Of a DNA stretch of 64,000 bases, positions 10,348-19,007 are shown one piece after another. The notes beneath the pieces were generated by a model that saw only the letters and a list, made by a program, of their open reading frames with translations, had not been told where the DNA came from and searched no databases. Every line of letters starts with the position of its first letter. Position 1 is the stretch's first letter. Position numbers and translations under genes: made by a program. The DNA is from Oxalobacter sp. (lineage in GTDB: Bacteria > Pseudomonadota > Gammaproteobacteria > Burkholderiales > Burkholderiaceae_D): contig QZKY01000001.1 of the NCBI GenBank assembly GCA_003605115.1, positions 62,001 through 126,000 on the forward strand, given 5' to 3'.

Positions 10348-11343
10348 TTAATTGTTGCGTGGTGCGGCTTGAACAATGCTGTTCGAGCCCAGTTTTTGTG
10401 CTGACTGAAGCGTCGTACAAGCCAGTGAAAGCAGTTCGTCACTATTGGCGGACGCAAACTGATCTGTGGAAACGGTTCCAGAAGTAATCGTCAGCTCGAT
10501 GCTTTTGCCCCCTACCATTTCTGCATTGGACTTGATGGCATGCTGCAGACGCATGGCCACCATCTTGGCAATATCGTGCGTTGCACCAGGCAAGAGGATC
10601 AGGAATTTCCCGTCCTCAAAACGTCCCAGGCTGTCATGCGGGCGAATGCAGGAGCGCAAGCGACTGGCTGTCTTAACCAATAATGCATCACCAATGTTGC
10701 TGCCGAAATGTTCATTGATCTTTTTAAATCCATCCAGATCAGTCATTACCATCGACAGCGGTTTTTCGTTTGCACGGCATTGCTCCACTTCCTGCTTGAG
10801 CATGCGCATAATCGCAGCGCGGTTCCACGTTCCGGAAACCGAATCGATCATGGATTCACGACGCAAACTCCAGTTCTTTTTGAGCAAATCCTGACGTGCA
10901 GCATCCGCAGAAAGCAGTTCCAATTCCCGCTCGACCAAGGCTGCCAAATCCCTGAGGCAATCTCTTTCCTCATCGCTCAAGACACGGGGCGAATAATCCA
11001 GCACCCGCACGTTGCCGACCACTTCATCATTCCGAACCTTGCTTTTAACCGGATAAGAAGCATAAAAGCGAATATAAGGAGCGCCAACGACGTTCTTGTG
11101 GTTGGATAAAAAACGATCTTGTCGCGTGTCATCCACGAATTCAGGCATTTTGACCAAAGGAAGGCTATTGATGAATTGCGCCTCAACCGTGGCAACTGAT
11201 TTTTCGCCCTCGAATTGCTTGTCTCCTACCGAACCAAACGTCACCAGGCAATTGGCGACATTCAGCAACTTCTTGCCAATGCGCCTGATGCGCTGAATGT
11301 GTTCTTCTTCTAGGACAATCGGTTCATTTTCATGCTTTGTCAT
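10348..11343 (-). CDS. GAF-GGDEF protein with degenerate active site but intact I-site
   Basis: A soluble 331-residue protein. Residues 20-145 look like a GAF domain ([32 protein letters not shown]). Residues 165-325 form a GGDEF domain with [19 protein letters not shown] for metal and nucleotide binding. The signature is EDGKF (243-247) rather than GGDEF, so diguanylate cyclase activity is unlikely. The inhibitory-site RxxD, Arg234-Pro-His-Asp237, is retained exactly five residues upstream. In known families that combination often marks a c-di-GMP-binding effector; applying that here is inference. It sits between guaB (89 bases) and guaA (20 bases) in one direction, suggesting co-transcription with GTP synthesis. 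Confidence 0.85.
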   Translation of the reverse strand: MTKHENEPIVLEEEHIQRIRRIGKKLLNVANCLVTFGSVGDKQFEGEKSVATVEAQFINSLPLVKMPEFVDDTRQDRFLSNHKNVVGAPYIRFYASYPVKSKVRNDEVVGNVRVLDYSPRVLSDEERDCLRDLAALVERELELLSADAARQDLLKKNWSLRRESMIDSVSGTWNRAAIMRMLKQEVEQCRANEKPLSMVMTDLDGFKKINEHFGSNIGDALLVKTASRLRSCIRPHDSLGRFEDGKFLILLPGATHDIAKMVAMRLQHAIKSNAEMVGGKSIELTITSGTVSTDQFASANSDELLSLACTTLQSAQKLGSNSIVQAAPRNN

Positions 11344-11432
11344 ATGCCTTGCCTCTCGTGCCGCAAGTTTATTGCAGCACGTCCATCACGATGAAAAGTT
11401 GAAACCCTGTTTTTGCGGTACGCAAGACAGCG

Positions 11433-12893
11433 TCATTCCATACGGTAATTCGGCGCTTCCTTCGTAATCTGTACATCATGCACGTGCGATTCGCGCATGC
11501 CAGCCGAACTGATTTCGACAAATTCCGCGCGGTTTTGCAATTCTTCAATTGTCGCGCAACCGCAATAGCCCAAAGAAGAACGAACCCCGCCAGTCAATTG
11601 ATACAGAATCGGCACGATGCTGCCCTTGTACGGCACACGGCCTTCAATGCCTTCCGGTACGAGCTTTTCCGAAGTTGCTGAGGATTCCTGGAAATAACGA
11701 TCAGCTGAACCTTGTGTCATGGCACCAATACTTCCCATGCCACGATAAGACTTGTAACTGCGTCCCTGATAAAGAATGATTTCTCCCGGCGCTTCATCCG
11801 TTCCGGCAAACATGCTGCCCATCATCACGGTATCCGCACCGGCTGCCAGTGCTTTTGAAACATCACCAGAGAAACGGATGCCACCATCGGCAATCACCGG
11901 GATGCCAGAACCCTTCAATACTTGCGAGACATTTGCAATGGCGGTGATTTGCGGCACCCCCACACCTGCCACAATACGCGTCGTGCATATCGATCCGGGG
12001 CCGATGCCAACTTTTACGCCATCGGCGCCATGATCCGCCAAGGCTCTCGCACCGTCAGCGGTGGCGATATTGCCGCCGATGACTTGAAGCTGCGGATAAT
12101 GTGTTTTCACCCACTTCACACGATCCAGTACACCCTTTGAATGACCGTGCGCCGTGTCGACAACGATCACGTCCACGCCAGCACGTGCCAGCAAATCGAT
12201 GCGCTCATCATTATCCGGACCAACACCAACGGCGGCGCCAACGATGAGTTTGCCGTTTTCATCACGCGAAGCATTCGGGTGCGTCGTCGCTTTTTGGATA
12301 TCTTTTGCGGTAATCAAGCCGCGCAACTCAAAATCGTCATTGACGACCAGAACACGCTCCAGACGGCTACGATTCATCAAGCGCTTGGCTTCTTCAAGTG
12401 TGGCGCCCTCTTTGACGTACACCAGCTTGTCGCGCGGCGTCATCTTGGCACGCACTTCCGCGTCCAGGTCTTCTTCAAAGCGCAAGTCGCGGTTGGTGAT
12501 GATCCCCATCACCGTTCGGCCTTCGACCACCGGGAAACCGCTGATGCCGTATTGCTCAGTCATCGCAATCACGTCGCGAATGCGCATCGTCGGCGGAATC
12601 GTGATCGGATCACGTACCACACCCGATTCAAAACGTTTGACGCGCGTCACTTCGCGCGCCTGGTCACGCGCATTCAAATTCTTGTGGATGATGCCGATGC
12701 CGCCCTCTTGCGCCATGGCGATTGCCAGGCGAGATTCCGTCACCGTATCCATTGCCGCTGACATCAATGGAATGTTCAGCGAAATCGTCCGGGTCAGGCG
12801 CGTTCTGAGGGAGGTGTTCGTGGGGAGAATGGCCGAATAGGCCGGCAGAAGCAGCACATCATCGAACGTGAGTGCCTTTTGAGTGAGTCGCAT
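11433..12893 (-). CDS. guaB: Inosine-5'-monophosphate dehydrogenase
   Basis: NAD-dependent oxidation of IMP to XMP, the committed step to GMP. It is 486 residues, the normal size. The order is an N-terminal barrel segment ([14 protein letters not shown]), two CBS domains at about 92-205, then the barrel with the catalytic Cys303 in [13 protein letters not shown], the flap RYFQE and the C-terminal loop [14 protein letters not shown]. It is the first gene of guaB-(GGDEF)-guaA on the minus strand and is divergent from rpmB. No missing residues were noticed. Confidence 0.98.
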   Translation of the reverse strand: MRLTQKALTFDDVLLLPAYSAILPTNTSLRTRLTRTISLNIPLMSAAMDTVTESRLAIAMAQEGGIGIIHKNLNARDQAREVTRVKRFESGVVRDPITIPPTMRIRDVIAMTEQYGISGFPVVEGRTVMGIITNRDLRFEEDLDAEVRAKMTPRDKLVYVKEGATLEEAKRLMNRSRLERVLVVNDDFELRGLITAKDIQKATTHPNASRDENGKLIVGAAVGVGPDNDERIDLLARAGVDVIVVDTAHGHSKGVLDRVKWVKTHYPQLQVIGGNIATADGARALADHGADGVKVGIGPGSICTTRIVAGVGVPQITAIANVSQVLKGSGIPVIADGGIRFSGDVSKALAAGADTVMMGSMFAGTDEAPGEIILYQGRSYKSYRGMGSIGAMTQGSADRYFQESSATSEKLVPEGIEGRVPYKGSIVPILYQLTGGVRSSLGYCGCATIEELQNRAEFVEISSAGMRESHVHDVQITKEAPNYRME

Positions 12894-12919
12894 AGTATTT
12901 CCTATAGACGCAAAAGCGA

Positions 12920-12925
12920 ATTATA
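12920..12925 (-). promoter_or_regulatory. Candidate -10 element for guaB
   Basis: A perfect TATAAT on the minus strand lies 27 bases upstream of the guaB start codon. No convincing -35 hexamer was found at 16-18 bases, so this is a weak promoter call resting mainly on position. Confidence 0.35.
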
Positions 12926-13105
12926 CAGACCTTCTTGTAAATTATCTGGGCGCAAATAATAATCTAAAGCAATTTCTTGTTGGAAATCTTGACTACAATC
13001 ATAGACTTACACCCACCCAAGCTTGCTTGACATGCATCATGAACCTCCCCCCTTAATTGTGAATCATGCAAACCAAAGTAAGACACAGTTATTTTTTGCA
13101 ACTTC

Positions 13106-13134
13106 TTGAAATTGATGGGAATTTTTGATATAGT
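13106..13134 (+). promoter_or_regulatory. Sigma-70-type promoter of rpmB-rpmG
   Basis: TTGAAA at 13106-13111 and TATAGT at 13129-13134 are separated by exactly 17 bases. They lie 40 bases upstream of the rpmB start, in the 281-base guaB/rpmB divergent gap. The match and spacing are good, as expected for a ribosomal protein operon. The rest of this gap shows nothing further. Confidence 0.7.
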
Positions 13135-13174
13135 CCTGTTTTCCGAATTTAGGGAATTTTTAAAGGAGCACGTC

Positions 13175-13411
13175 ATGGCAAAAGTTTGCCAAGTAACCGG
13201 GAAAGGGCCGATGAGCGGCAATAACGTTTCCCACGCCAACAACAAGACAAAGCGCCGTTTTTTGCCGAACCTGCAAAATCGCCGCATTTACGTTGAATCT
13301 GAAAATCGCTGGGTTTCCCTGCGCCTGTCAAACGCCGGTCTGCGTGTTATCGACAAGATTGGCATCGACGCCGTCCTGGCCGACATGCGCGCCCGTGGCG
13401 AAAAAATCTAA
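13175..13411 (+). CDS. rpmB: 50S ribosomal protein L28
   Basis: A 78-residue L28 starting [23 protein letters not shown]. The ATG at 13175 is preceded by TAAAGGAG at an ideal distance; a longer in-frame reading from 13106 adds nothing family-like. It has only one cysteine in the N-terminal region, so it is the zinc-free form. It is followed 19 bases later by rpmG, the usual pairing. Confidence 0.97.
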   Translation: MAKVCQVTGKGPMSGNNVSHANNKTKRRFLPNLQNRRIYVESENRWVSLRLSNAGLRVIDKIGIDAVLADMRARGEKI

Positions 13412-13430
13412 CTAGCAAAGAGGTATCACT

Positions 13431-13598
13431 ATGGCGAAATCGGGCCGCGAAAAAATCAAGCTGGAATCGACCGCAGGGACGGGTCATTTCTACACCACCA
13501 CCAAGAACAAGCGCACTACGCCGGGGAAGATGGAAATCCTGAAGTTCGATCCCAAGGCACGCAAGCACGTTCCCTACAAAGAAGCCAAGATCAAGTAA
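13431..13598 (+). CDS. rpmG: 50S ribosomal protein L33
   Basis: A 55-residue L33 ([18 protein letters not shown]..., ending [11 protein letters not shown]). It contains no cysteine, so it is the zinc-independent form, matching its partner L28. An AAGAGG-type ribosome binding site lies before the ATG at 13431. The gene ends 15 bases before an intrinsic terminator. Confidence 0.96.
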   Translation: MAKSGREKIKLESTAGTGHFYTTTKNKRTTPGKMEILKFDPKARKHVPYKEAKIK

Positions 13599-13613
13599 TC
13601 TTGTTTGCCTCAA

Positions 13614-13650
13614 CAAAACCCTGCTCGATTCTGTCCGGCAGGGTTTTTTT
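13614..13650 (+). terminator. Intrinsic terminator of rpmB-rpmG
   Basis: The stem ACCCTGC / GCAGGGT with a 13-base loop is followed by seven T residues, just after rpmG. The A-run on the left could also serve the convergent HAD gene only weakly. Confidence 0.85.
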
Positions 13651-13699
13651 ATGAAGTTAATCGCTGCTGACCCGTCAAGTCCGAACGCACACAACTCTC

Positions 13700-14371
13700 T
13701 CAGCAAACCAAGCAATCAGGCAACGCTGAAAGATCTCGTATCTCACCGTCCGGCGCTTCAGGAATCCGTTCTTTCACCTGGGACAGACGATTGCACCAGA
13801 TAACACGAAAACCAAATGCCTTTGCTGAAAAAGCGTCCCAACCATTGGATGAAATAAAACAGACCTCTTCTTGCGTCACGCTCAGTCGATCCATTGCAAG
13901 TTGATAAACCGAAGGGTGGGGTTTGAATATACCAACCTCCTCGACAGAAAGAATGGCGTCGAACAGTTGTGCAAGTCTGGAATTATTCACAGCAGATGCA
14001 AGCATCTGGGGGGTACCATTGGAGAGAATGGCGAGTTTGATACCTTTTGTTTTTAAGCGAATCAAAGTATCCGTCACCTCCGGATAGGCTGAAATGCCAA
14101 GGTATAAATTCATTAAGCGATTGCGCAAACTCACATCATTGATGGCGAAGCTCGACATGGCGAAGTCCAGAGCGTCCTCTGTAACCTGCCAGAAATCTGC
14201 ATGTTTGCCAATCAGACTCCTTAGCCATGTGTACTGAAGCTGTTTCATTCGCCATAACTCCGACAATGGCAGCCAGTTGTTCCCCAGCACATCACGTGCA
14301 GCCCGAGCAACACTGTTTACATCGAAAAGCGTGCCGTAAGCATCAAAAACGCACGCTTTGATGCCTTTCAT
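13700..14371 (-). CDS. HAD-superfamily hydrolase, haloacid dehalogenase type II-like
   Basis: A 223-residue protein from the ATG at 14371, which has a GGGGGA ribosome binding site just upstream; another in-frame ATG at 14386 lies inside that site and is less likely. Motif I is VFDAYGTLFDV (nucleophile Asp10), motif II is LAILSNGTPQML, motif III has Lys in GIFKPHPSVYQLA, and motif IV is CFISSNGWDAFSAKAFGF. The AYGTLFD and SSNGWD patterns are those of L-2-haloacid dehalogenases. A substrate cannot be assigned from sequence alone. It is apparently monocistronic. Confidence 0.85.
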   Translation of the reverse strand: MKGIKACVFDAYGTLFDVNSVARAARDVLGNNWLPLSELWRMKQLQYTWLRSLIGKHADFWQVTEDALDFAMSSFAINDVSLRNRLMNLYLGISAYPEVTDTLIRLKTKGIKLAILSNGTPQMLASAVNNSRLAQLFDAILSVEEVGIFKPHPSVYQLAMDRLSVTQEEVCFISSNGWDAFSAKAFGFRVIWCNRLSQVKERIPEAPDGEIRDLSALPDCLVC

Positions 14372-14414
14372 AGTACATCCCCCCATTGTTCTTCCTCAAA
14401 ACTGACGGCAGATG

Positions 14415-15122
14415 CTACGTCTGCCAACTTACCCAGCGCTGCGCTTTTTCAACGTGCAGCAATCCATGAAAACTGTCGATACGCTTCTTGCGCGCATGTC
14501 TTGCCGCAAGCATGAATAATTGCGCCGTACTGATCGCATCCGCAACGGCGTTATGTCGCGAAAAATTTTGTATCCCGAAATGATCCTGCCATTGGTCGAG
14601 CAAGCGATATTCTTTCGACAGTTCCGGAAACAAGCCTGGCACCACATAGGCGAGATCAAGCCAGTCATGTTGAAGACGAAATCCAAGAAATTGCTTGATG
14701 GCGCGGCGAATCATGGTTTGATCAAAGGTCACGTGAAACGCCACCAGCGGTGATTTCTGCAGGTATTCCAGAAAACCAATCAAAGCTTCCACTGGCGGCA
14801 CACCATTGCGCTGTGCACTTCCACCGATGCCGTGAATCAAGATATTCTCATGACTGCTGGATTCTGCTTGCTGCAAGACGACTTCAAAACTGTCGGCCAT
14901 GTCGATCTTGCCATCCTTCACCGCGACAGCGCCAATCGCAATCAAATGATCGCGCGCCAGATTGAGGCCACTGCTTTCCACATCCACCACCACAAAACGT
15001 GTAGCATCCAGCTTTCCATTCAGCGTCACTTTCGGTAATGCATGCCACGCAGCAAGTCGGGACGATTGTTCAGGTGTCAAACTGAAGCCAGAACCAAAAA
15101 AATAACGTAACCAGTTCAACAT
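14415..15122 (-). CDS. DnaQ-like 3'-5' exonuclease (DEDDh)
   Basis: A 235-residue protein with a DnaQ-type exonuclease fold. Motif Exo I is VVVDVESSGLN (Asp47, Glu49), Exo II lies in VAFHVTFDQTM, and Exo III is FSRHNAVADAISTAQLF (HxxxxD). It differs from the replicative epsilon subunit encoded at 19008-19706, being preceded by about 40 residues (LRYFFGSGFSLTPEQ...). It is therefore a paralogue, perhaps acting in RNA or DNA repair. It lies 16 bases downstream of the CoA-binding gene on the same strand. Confidence 0.85.
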   Translation of the reverse strand: MLNWLRYFFGSGFSLTPEQSSRLAAWHALPKVTLNGKLDATRFVVVDVESSGLNLARDHLIAIGAVAVKDGKIDMADSFEVVLQQAESSSHENILIHGIGGSAQRNGVPPVEALIGFLEYLQKSPLVAFHVTFDQTMIRRAIKQFLGFRLQHDWLDLAYVVPGLFPELSKEYRLLDQWQDHFGIQNFSRHNAVADAISTAQLFMLAARHARKKRIDSFHGLLHVEKAQRWVSWQT

Positions 15123-15138
15123 TCACCTCTTCATGGTC

Positions 15139-15579
15139 TTACTCAGATCCCGATTCCGGGTACATTGGCGCAAAGAATAAAGCTGGATAATCGATTTTCG
15201 GACAACGATCCATCACCACTTTCAAGCCAGCCGCTTCCGCACGCGCGGCCGCTTCTTCATTGATGACGCCAAGTTGCATCCAGATCACTTTCGCGCCAAT
15301 GGCAATGGCATCTTCAACAATCGCCATCATCTCTTCCGAACGTCGAAAGCATTCGACCATATCCACCGACTCAGGAATCGCCCGCAAAGAGGGATAACAA
15401 CGCTCACCGAGCAATTCATCATGACCGGGATTAACCGGTATGATGCGATAGCCCAGCTTCTGCAAAAAACGGGGAACATAGTGACCCGCACGCTCTGGCC
15501 AAGGCGAACACCCTACCACCGCAATGGTCTTGCAGCTTTTGAAAATGGCTTTTAGTTCATCGTCGGTTTCTATAGTCAT
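15139..15579 (-). CDS. CoA-binding protein (YccU-like, Rossmann fold)
   Basis: A 146-residue single-domain protein. The CoA_binding pattern is visible: IAVVGCSPWPERAGHYVPRFLQKLGYRI..NPG, then VWMQLGVINEEAAARAEAAGLKVVMDRCPKIDYP. Homologues bind CoA, but their role is not settled. It lies 7 bases after gluQ and 16 bases before the DnaQ-like gene on the minus strand, so the three probably form an operon. Confidence 0.85.
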   Translation of the reverse strand: MTIETDDELKAIFKSCKTIAVVGCSPWPERAGHYVPRFLQKLGYRIIPVNPGHDELLGERCYPSLRAIPESVDMVECFRRSEEMMAIVEDAIAIGAKVIWMQLGVINEEAAARAEAAGLKVVMDRCPKIDYPALFFAPMYPESGSE

Positions 15580-15586
15580 TGCATTC

Positions 15587-16486
15587 TCACTCGATGATTA
15601 TGCTACGTATTTTCGGCACCTTGTCCAGCGTCCAATGATGCATCGCCCATTCCCAAAATTCCGACACAGATGCTTTGCGCAAGTCTTCGGGCGGTTGCTG
15701 ACCGAGGAAATGCATCGCCTGCCATAGTGCCGGAACCGGCTTGTCATCCTCCAGTGGCACCGCCAAAGTCTGCTTCGACAGTTTTTCGCCTGAGAAACCA
15801 ACTGCCACCGGCAAATGTGCATACTGCGGCGTCGGCACACCCAATCTTTCTTGCAAATAAATTTGTCGAGGCGTGGAATCGATCAAATCCGCACCGCGCA
15901 CCACATGCGTTATCTCTTGTTCCGCATCGTCCACAATCACCGCCAATTGATAGGCAAACATGCCATCCGCACGAAGCAATACAAAATCCCCCACTTCCGT
16001 TGCCAAATTCTGTTCAATGTGTCCCTGTATTGCGTCCTCAAAGGCAAACACGTGATCGTTCACGCGAATACGCCAGGCGCGCGCTTCCTTCCCCTCCGGC
16101 ATTTGTACGCGACAAGTGCCAGGGTAAATGGGCGCACCATCTGACCCCACACGCGAATCGCCGATTTCCTTACGTGTACAAGCACAGGCAAAAATGGGCG
16201 CCTCATGAAACAGGCGGTTAAGCGCTTTCTGATATGCCCCTGCGCGTTCGCTTTGTCGCATCACACGATGATCATAGCGAAAGCCAAAACTGTCCAGCGT
16301 TCGTAAAATCGCCGCCTCGTACTCCGGGCGACAGCGGGTTGCATCTACGTCTTCAATGCGCACCAGCCACTGCCCCCACTGCGTCCGCGCTTCCAGATAA
16401 CTGCCGAGAGCCGCAACCAGCGAACCAAAATGCAGCGGCCCTGTCGGCGATGGTGCAAAACGGCCACGGTAAGGAGGTTTCTTCAT
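15587..16486 (-). CDS. gluQ: Glutamyl-Q tRNA(Asp) synthetase
   Basis: Attaches glutamate to queuosine-34 of tRNA-Asp. It is 299 residues from the ATG at 16486 (MKKPPYRGRFAPSPTGPLHFGSL). Upstream in-frame sequence is not family-like and would run into the divergent gene. The HIGH-type motif is GPLHFGSL and the KMSKS-type motif is EKLSKQ. The zinc-site cysteines are CACTRKEI and YPGTC. The protein lacks the anticodon-binding domain of GltX, which is diagnostic. It uses the product of the queuosine pathway that the que genes at 6.6-7.7 kb serve. Confidence 0.95.
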   Translation of the reverse strand: MKKPPYRGRFAPSPTGPLHFGSLVAALGSYLEARTQWGQWLVRIEDVDATRCRPEYEAAILRTLDSFGFRYDHRVMRQSERAGAYQKALNRLFHEAPIFACACTRKEIGDSRVGSDGAPIYPGTCRVQMPEGKEARAWRIRVNDHVFAFEDAIQGHIEQNLATEVGDFVLLRADGMFAYQLAVIVDDAEQEITHVVRGADLIDSTPRQIYLQERLGVPTPQYAHLPVAVGFSGEKLSKQTLAVPLEDDKPVPALWQAMHFLGQQPPEDLRKASVSEFWEWAMHHWTLDKVPKIRSIIIE

Positions 16487-16571
16487 GAAAGCGAAATGGG
16501 AAAATCCATCAGAATCGGTATAGTTTACGGCTTCGGCGCCGTTATGCAAGCCCGACCAAGAGCGCGCTACA

Positions 16572-17042
16572 ATGTCGTCCAAAACCACTGACGCGCTTCA
16601 TCCCATGCCCTGCATTACGCTTGCCCCTGAAAACTACCAGTCTGTACTGGATTCGTTGACCGATGACACTTGGATCGTCGCCTGTCTGTGCGCCGAATGG
16701 TGCGGCACCTGCCGTGGGTATCGCCAGGGATTCGACGAACTGGCGGATCGCCATCCTGACAAGCACGTAATCTGGATCGATGTTGAAAATTGTGCAGACG
16801 TCGTGGGCGATCTGGAGCAGGAGAATTTTCCGACACTCCTTGTTCAATTCAAAGGCATCATTACTTACTATGCACCGGTTCTCCCGGATCACCGGCAAGT
16901 TGATCGTTTGTTGGCCTCCCTCACATCCGAAAGCATCGACACTTTGCTTAAACAGGCAAACAGTTCCGATGAGCGCAAAAGCTGGCAAGAAAACTGCAAC
17001 ATGCGGATACTGCTGCAAAATGCCATTGACGAAGCAAGCTGA
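16572..17042 (+). CDS. Thioredoxin-like protein with WCGTC motif
   Basis: A 156-residue cytosolic protein with a thioredoxin fold. The redox motif AEWCGTCRGY has Cys44 and Cys47, and the cis-proline is in ENFPTLLVQF. It lacks a signal peptide or membrane anchor. The start may be 16572 or the ATG at 16605; the core is unaffected. It diverges from gluQ with only 85 bases between start codons, so the two promoters must be closely packed. A C-terminal helical tail of about 40 residues is longer than in classical thioredoxin. The redox partner is unknown. Confidence 0.85.
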   Translation: MSSKTTDALHPMPCITLAPENYQSVLDSLTDDTWIVACLCAEWCGTCRGYRQGFDELADRHPDKHVIWIDVENCADVVGDLEQENFPTLLVQFKGIITYYAPVLPDHRQVDRLLASLTSESIDTLLKQANSSDERKSWQENCNMRILLQNAIDEAS

Positions 17043-17065
17043 TAAGCCCGCAAACTTTTTTATCA

Positions 17066-17098
17066 AATAAAAAACCCGATTCCTTGGAACCGGGTTCA
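17066..17098 (-). terminator. Intrinsic terminator for the 17142-17672 gene
   Basis: An imperfect 11-bp stem (AACCCGGTTCC / GGAATCGGGTT read on the minus strand, one mismatch) is followed by a run of T residues on that strand. It lies 44 bases downstream of the unknown gene and could also slow transcripts of the convergent thioredoxin-like gene. Confidence 0.7.
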
Positions 17099-17141
17099 GG
17101 CAAAAACCTTGAGGCAATCAAGGAAGTGGAGCCGCACAAAC

Positions 17142-17672
17142 TTAGAAGGCCGACTGGTTAATTTCTTTCAGTACGGCTTGAAAAGTTTCGGTGTAATCCG
17201 GATAACTGGATTTCGTGACGTCACAGATTTCCTTGGCGCATTGCGTAAATTCTTCCACCGTTTTGCAGGCACTCAATTTATCGACGAACTTGGTGGAACT
17301 CGTTTTGAAAACTTCCACGCAATAGTCCACCATCAGGAATCGGGCTTCCGAAAGAATGATGTCCTCACGAATGCTCACATTTCCATCAAATGGTATCGAC
17401 GCAGGCCTGGAAGCCTCCGCTGATTTTGACGCACTGGCATCGACACTGCCGGCATCACCGCCAAGCATCAAAAACCCTTCTTTCGCAAGCGCAACGATTT
17501 CCTCAAGCAACTCTTTCGCATCGAAAACGGCACGATCCATGATGTACTGAACGGTTCTGGGTTGCTGAACCAAAATCAGTACATTCCTTTTTTTCATGTT
17601 GAGTTTGTAAGCCCGATTTTTCAGCTCATCCTCCCCCTTGGGGGTGAGAATTACGCTCTCTGTCATATTCAT
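17142..17672 (-). CDS. Unknown protein, winged-helix-like N-terminus plus helical C-terminus
   Basis: A 176-residue protein with no recognised family name. Residues 5-66 (VILTPKGEDELKNRAYKLNMK..., EEIVALAKEGFL) match the pattern of the 70-residue protein at 4949-5161 and look like a small winged helix. An Ala/Ser linker at 75-95 leads to a C-terminal helical region with several cysteines (DKLSACKTVEEFTQCAKEICD). There are no membrane segments. It lies 36 bases downstream of the Cache-HAMP sensor gene on the same strand and ends at its own terminator, so the two probably form a unit. Function is unknown. Confidence 0.75.
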   Translation of the reverse strand: MNMTESVILTPKGEDELKNRAYKLNMKKRNVLILVQQPRTVQYIMDRAVFDAKELLEEIVALAKEGFLMLGGDAGSVDASASKSAEASRPASIPFDGNVSIREDIILSEARFLMVDYCVEVFKTSSTKFVDKLSACKTVEEFTQCAKEICDVTKSSYPDYTETFQAVLKEINQSAF

Positions 17673-17708
17673 CGCAGCACCTCTCGATCAGAAAAATGGT
17701 GAACTGAA

Positions 17709-18683
17709 CTAGAGCTTGATGCGCGCTGTGGATTTACCCAGCACATCCACCGTTCTGCCAATCCTTTTGATGGCCATCAGCAGATAATTGAAATGCTCTT
17801 CCGAACGGGTTTCCATGTAGTTCTTGGCCATCAGATCGAAGCCGCGCACTTGCTCATCCAGGGAAACGGCATTTTCCTGAATGGCGGAGGAGATGTTGTT
17901 CAGCTTCATCTGCATCAATTTGAGCGATGCCATCAAACTCTCGTGATCATCTTCTTCAACAGGAATGTCAACCGCCAGATTGCCATTGGCGATGTTTTTC
18001 ATGCGTTCCACCGCCTGCTCTGGTTCACCACCAAGCTGGAGCAAAATCGCCCTGCGCATACGCATAACGACCAAAGCCAGAACGGCCAGCATGAATACAC
18101 CGACACCGACAAAAACGGTGACTTGCTTCCAGAAAAAGGCGTTGATGTCATCGACAAAGAATCCGATCCCAATAAACCACCCCCACGGTTCAAATCTTAT
18201 GAGCCCATTAAGCTTGGGATAAAGCCTTTTATCACCAACTTTCTCGGGGTTTGGCACAGCAACCCACACAAATGTCATACCACTATCACTTTTTGCCAAC
18301 TCGTCCAGGTACGTCTGCACCAATGAACGACCATCTTTCATACGCATGTCATCGTCAATTTTATCTATGCGGCTTTCAATTGGATGTACCAGCGTCATGC
18401 CATCAGTTAGTGAACGAACCGTGTAGTAGTCGTTTCCACTTCGCATAGCAGCAATCGCTTCTTTGGCCTTCGCCTGTGCTTCCGCGCGCGTTAAAAACCC
18501 CAGCTTTTCCTGACCCTGGAAATATTTCAACTGTGCATTGGCGAAGTTAAGATGTAGCGTGATTTCCTTTTTCCTGTCTTCAAGCATGCCCTCTCGCATG
18601 CTATGCAAACCTAGCGCGCCCATAACTACGAGACCCAGCATAGAGGTCACCACAATGACCCAAATACGAGTTGTAAATTTCAC
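17709..18683 (-). CDS. Cache-HAMP membrane sensor lacking a methyl-accepting signalling domain
   Basis: A 324-residue inner-membrane protein. A first membrane segment (WVIVVTSMLGLVVMGALGL) is followed by a periplasmic single-Cache domain at about 35-185 (AMRSGNDYYTVRSLTDGMTLVHP, then GWFIGIGFFVDDI). A second membrane segment (VTVFVGVGVFMLAVLALVV) leads to a HAMP domain (MKNIANGNLAVDIPVEEDD). The protein then ends after about 70 helical residues. Chemoreceptors continue with a long coiled signalling domain, which is absent, and no frameshifted remainder is visible downstream. It could be a truncated chemoreceptor or a real sensor acting through a partner such as the next gene. Confidence 0.85.
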   Translation of the reverse strand: MKFTTRIWVIVVTSMLGLVVMGALGLHSMREGMLEDRKKEITLHLNFANAQLKYFQGQEKLGFLTRAEAQAKAKEAIAAMRSGNDYYTVRSLTDGMTLVHPIESRIDKIDDDMRMKDGRSLVQTYLDELAKSDSGMTFVWVAVPNPEKVGDKRLYPKLNGLIRFEPWGWFIGIGFFVDDINAFFWKQVTVFVGVGVFMLAVLALVVMRMRRAILLQLGGEPEQAVERMKNIANGNLAVDIPVEEDDHESLMASLKLMQMKLNNISSAIQENAVSLDEQVRGFDLMAKNYMETRSEEHFNYLLMAIKRIGRTVDVLGKSTARIKL

Positions 18684-19007
18684 GAAAACCTCCCTTATCT
18701 GATTGAGCGCCTCGAAAATATTACCTCAGGCCAATGCCAAGATTGCCACGTGGCAATTCTAGCAGTTTTCCTGTTTATGGAGCACCACCGCGATGCATTT
18801 TTTTTGTGCATCACCATGTGAAGCGATTTTACTGGGGAGAACGCGCAAAATAGCGTTCAATTCGATGCAATACGTGCAAGCAACAAAAAGACTATGCATG
18901 AATAATAATCAAAAAATGGCTATTTCTGCCATTTAAATCAGCATTTCGGGGGGGGGTAATGAGGGAATTTTGGTTTTAAAATGACAACTATTTCGAGGGA
19001 TTCGCCC
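18684..19007. other. 324-base intergenic region
   Basis: Lies between dnaQ (stop at 19008) and the Cache-HAMP gene (start at 18683), both on the minus strand, so it holds that gene's promoter. It contains a perfect 16-bp palindrome at 18742-18757, an AT-rich stretch at 18890-18940 and a run of nine G at 18948-18956. No gene, RNA or classic terminator was recognised. Confidence 0.6.
18742..18757. promoter_or_regulatory. Perfect palindrome ATTGCCACGTGGCAAT, possible operator
   Basis: Sixteen bases, fully self-complementary, centred 66 bases upstream of the Cache-HAMP sensor start. With no spacer it cannot form a terminator hairpin with a loop, so a dimeric DNA-binding protein site is the likelier reading. 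No regulator is named. Confidence 0.4.

Noticed and set aside
12964-13287. 107-codon open frame overlapping rpmB on the minus strand
   Set aside because: It covers the rpmB promoter and gene, with no plausible protein features.
16487-16588. Longer N-terminus for gluQ
   Set aside because: The extra 34 residues do not resemble the family and overlap the divergent thioredoxin-like gene. MKKPPYRGRFAPSPTG is the usual start.
18948-18956. Run of nine G as a phase-variation tract
   Set aside because: It lies about 260 bases from the start of the downstream gene and outside any coding frame, so slippage would have no obvious effect on translation.
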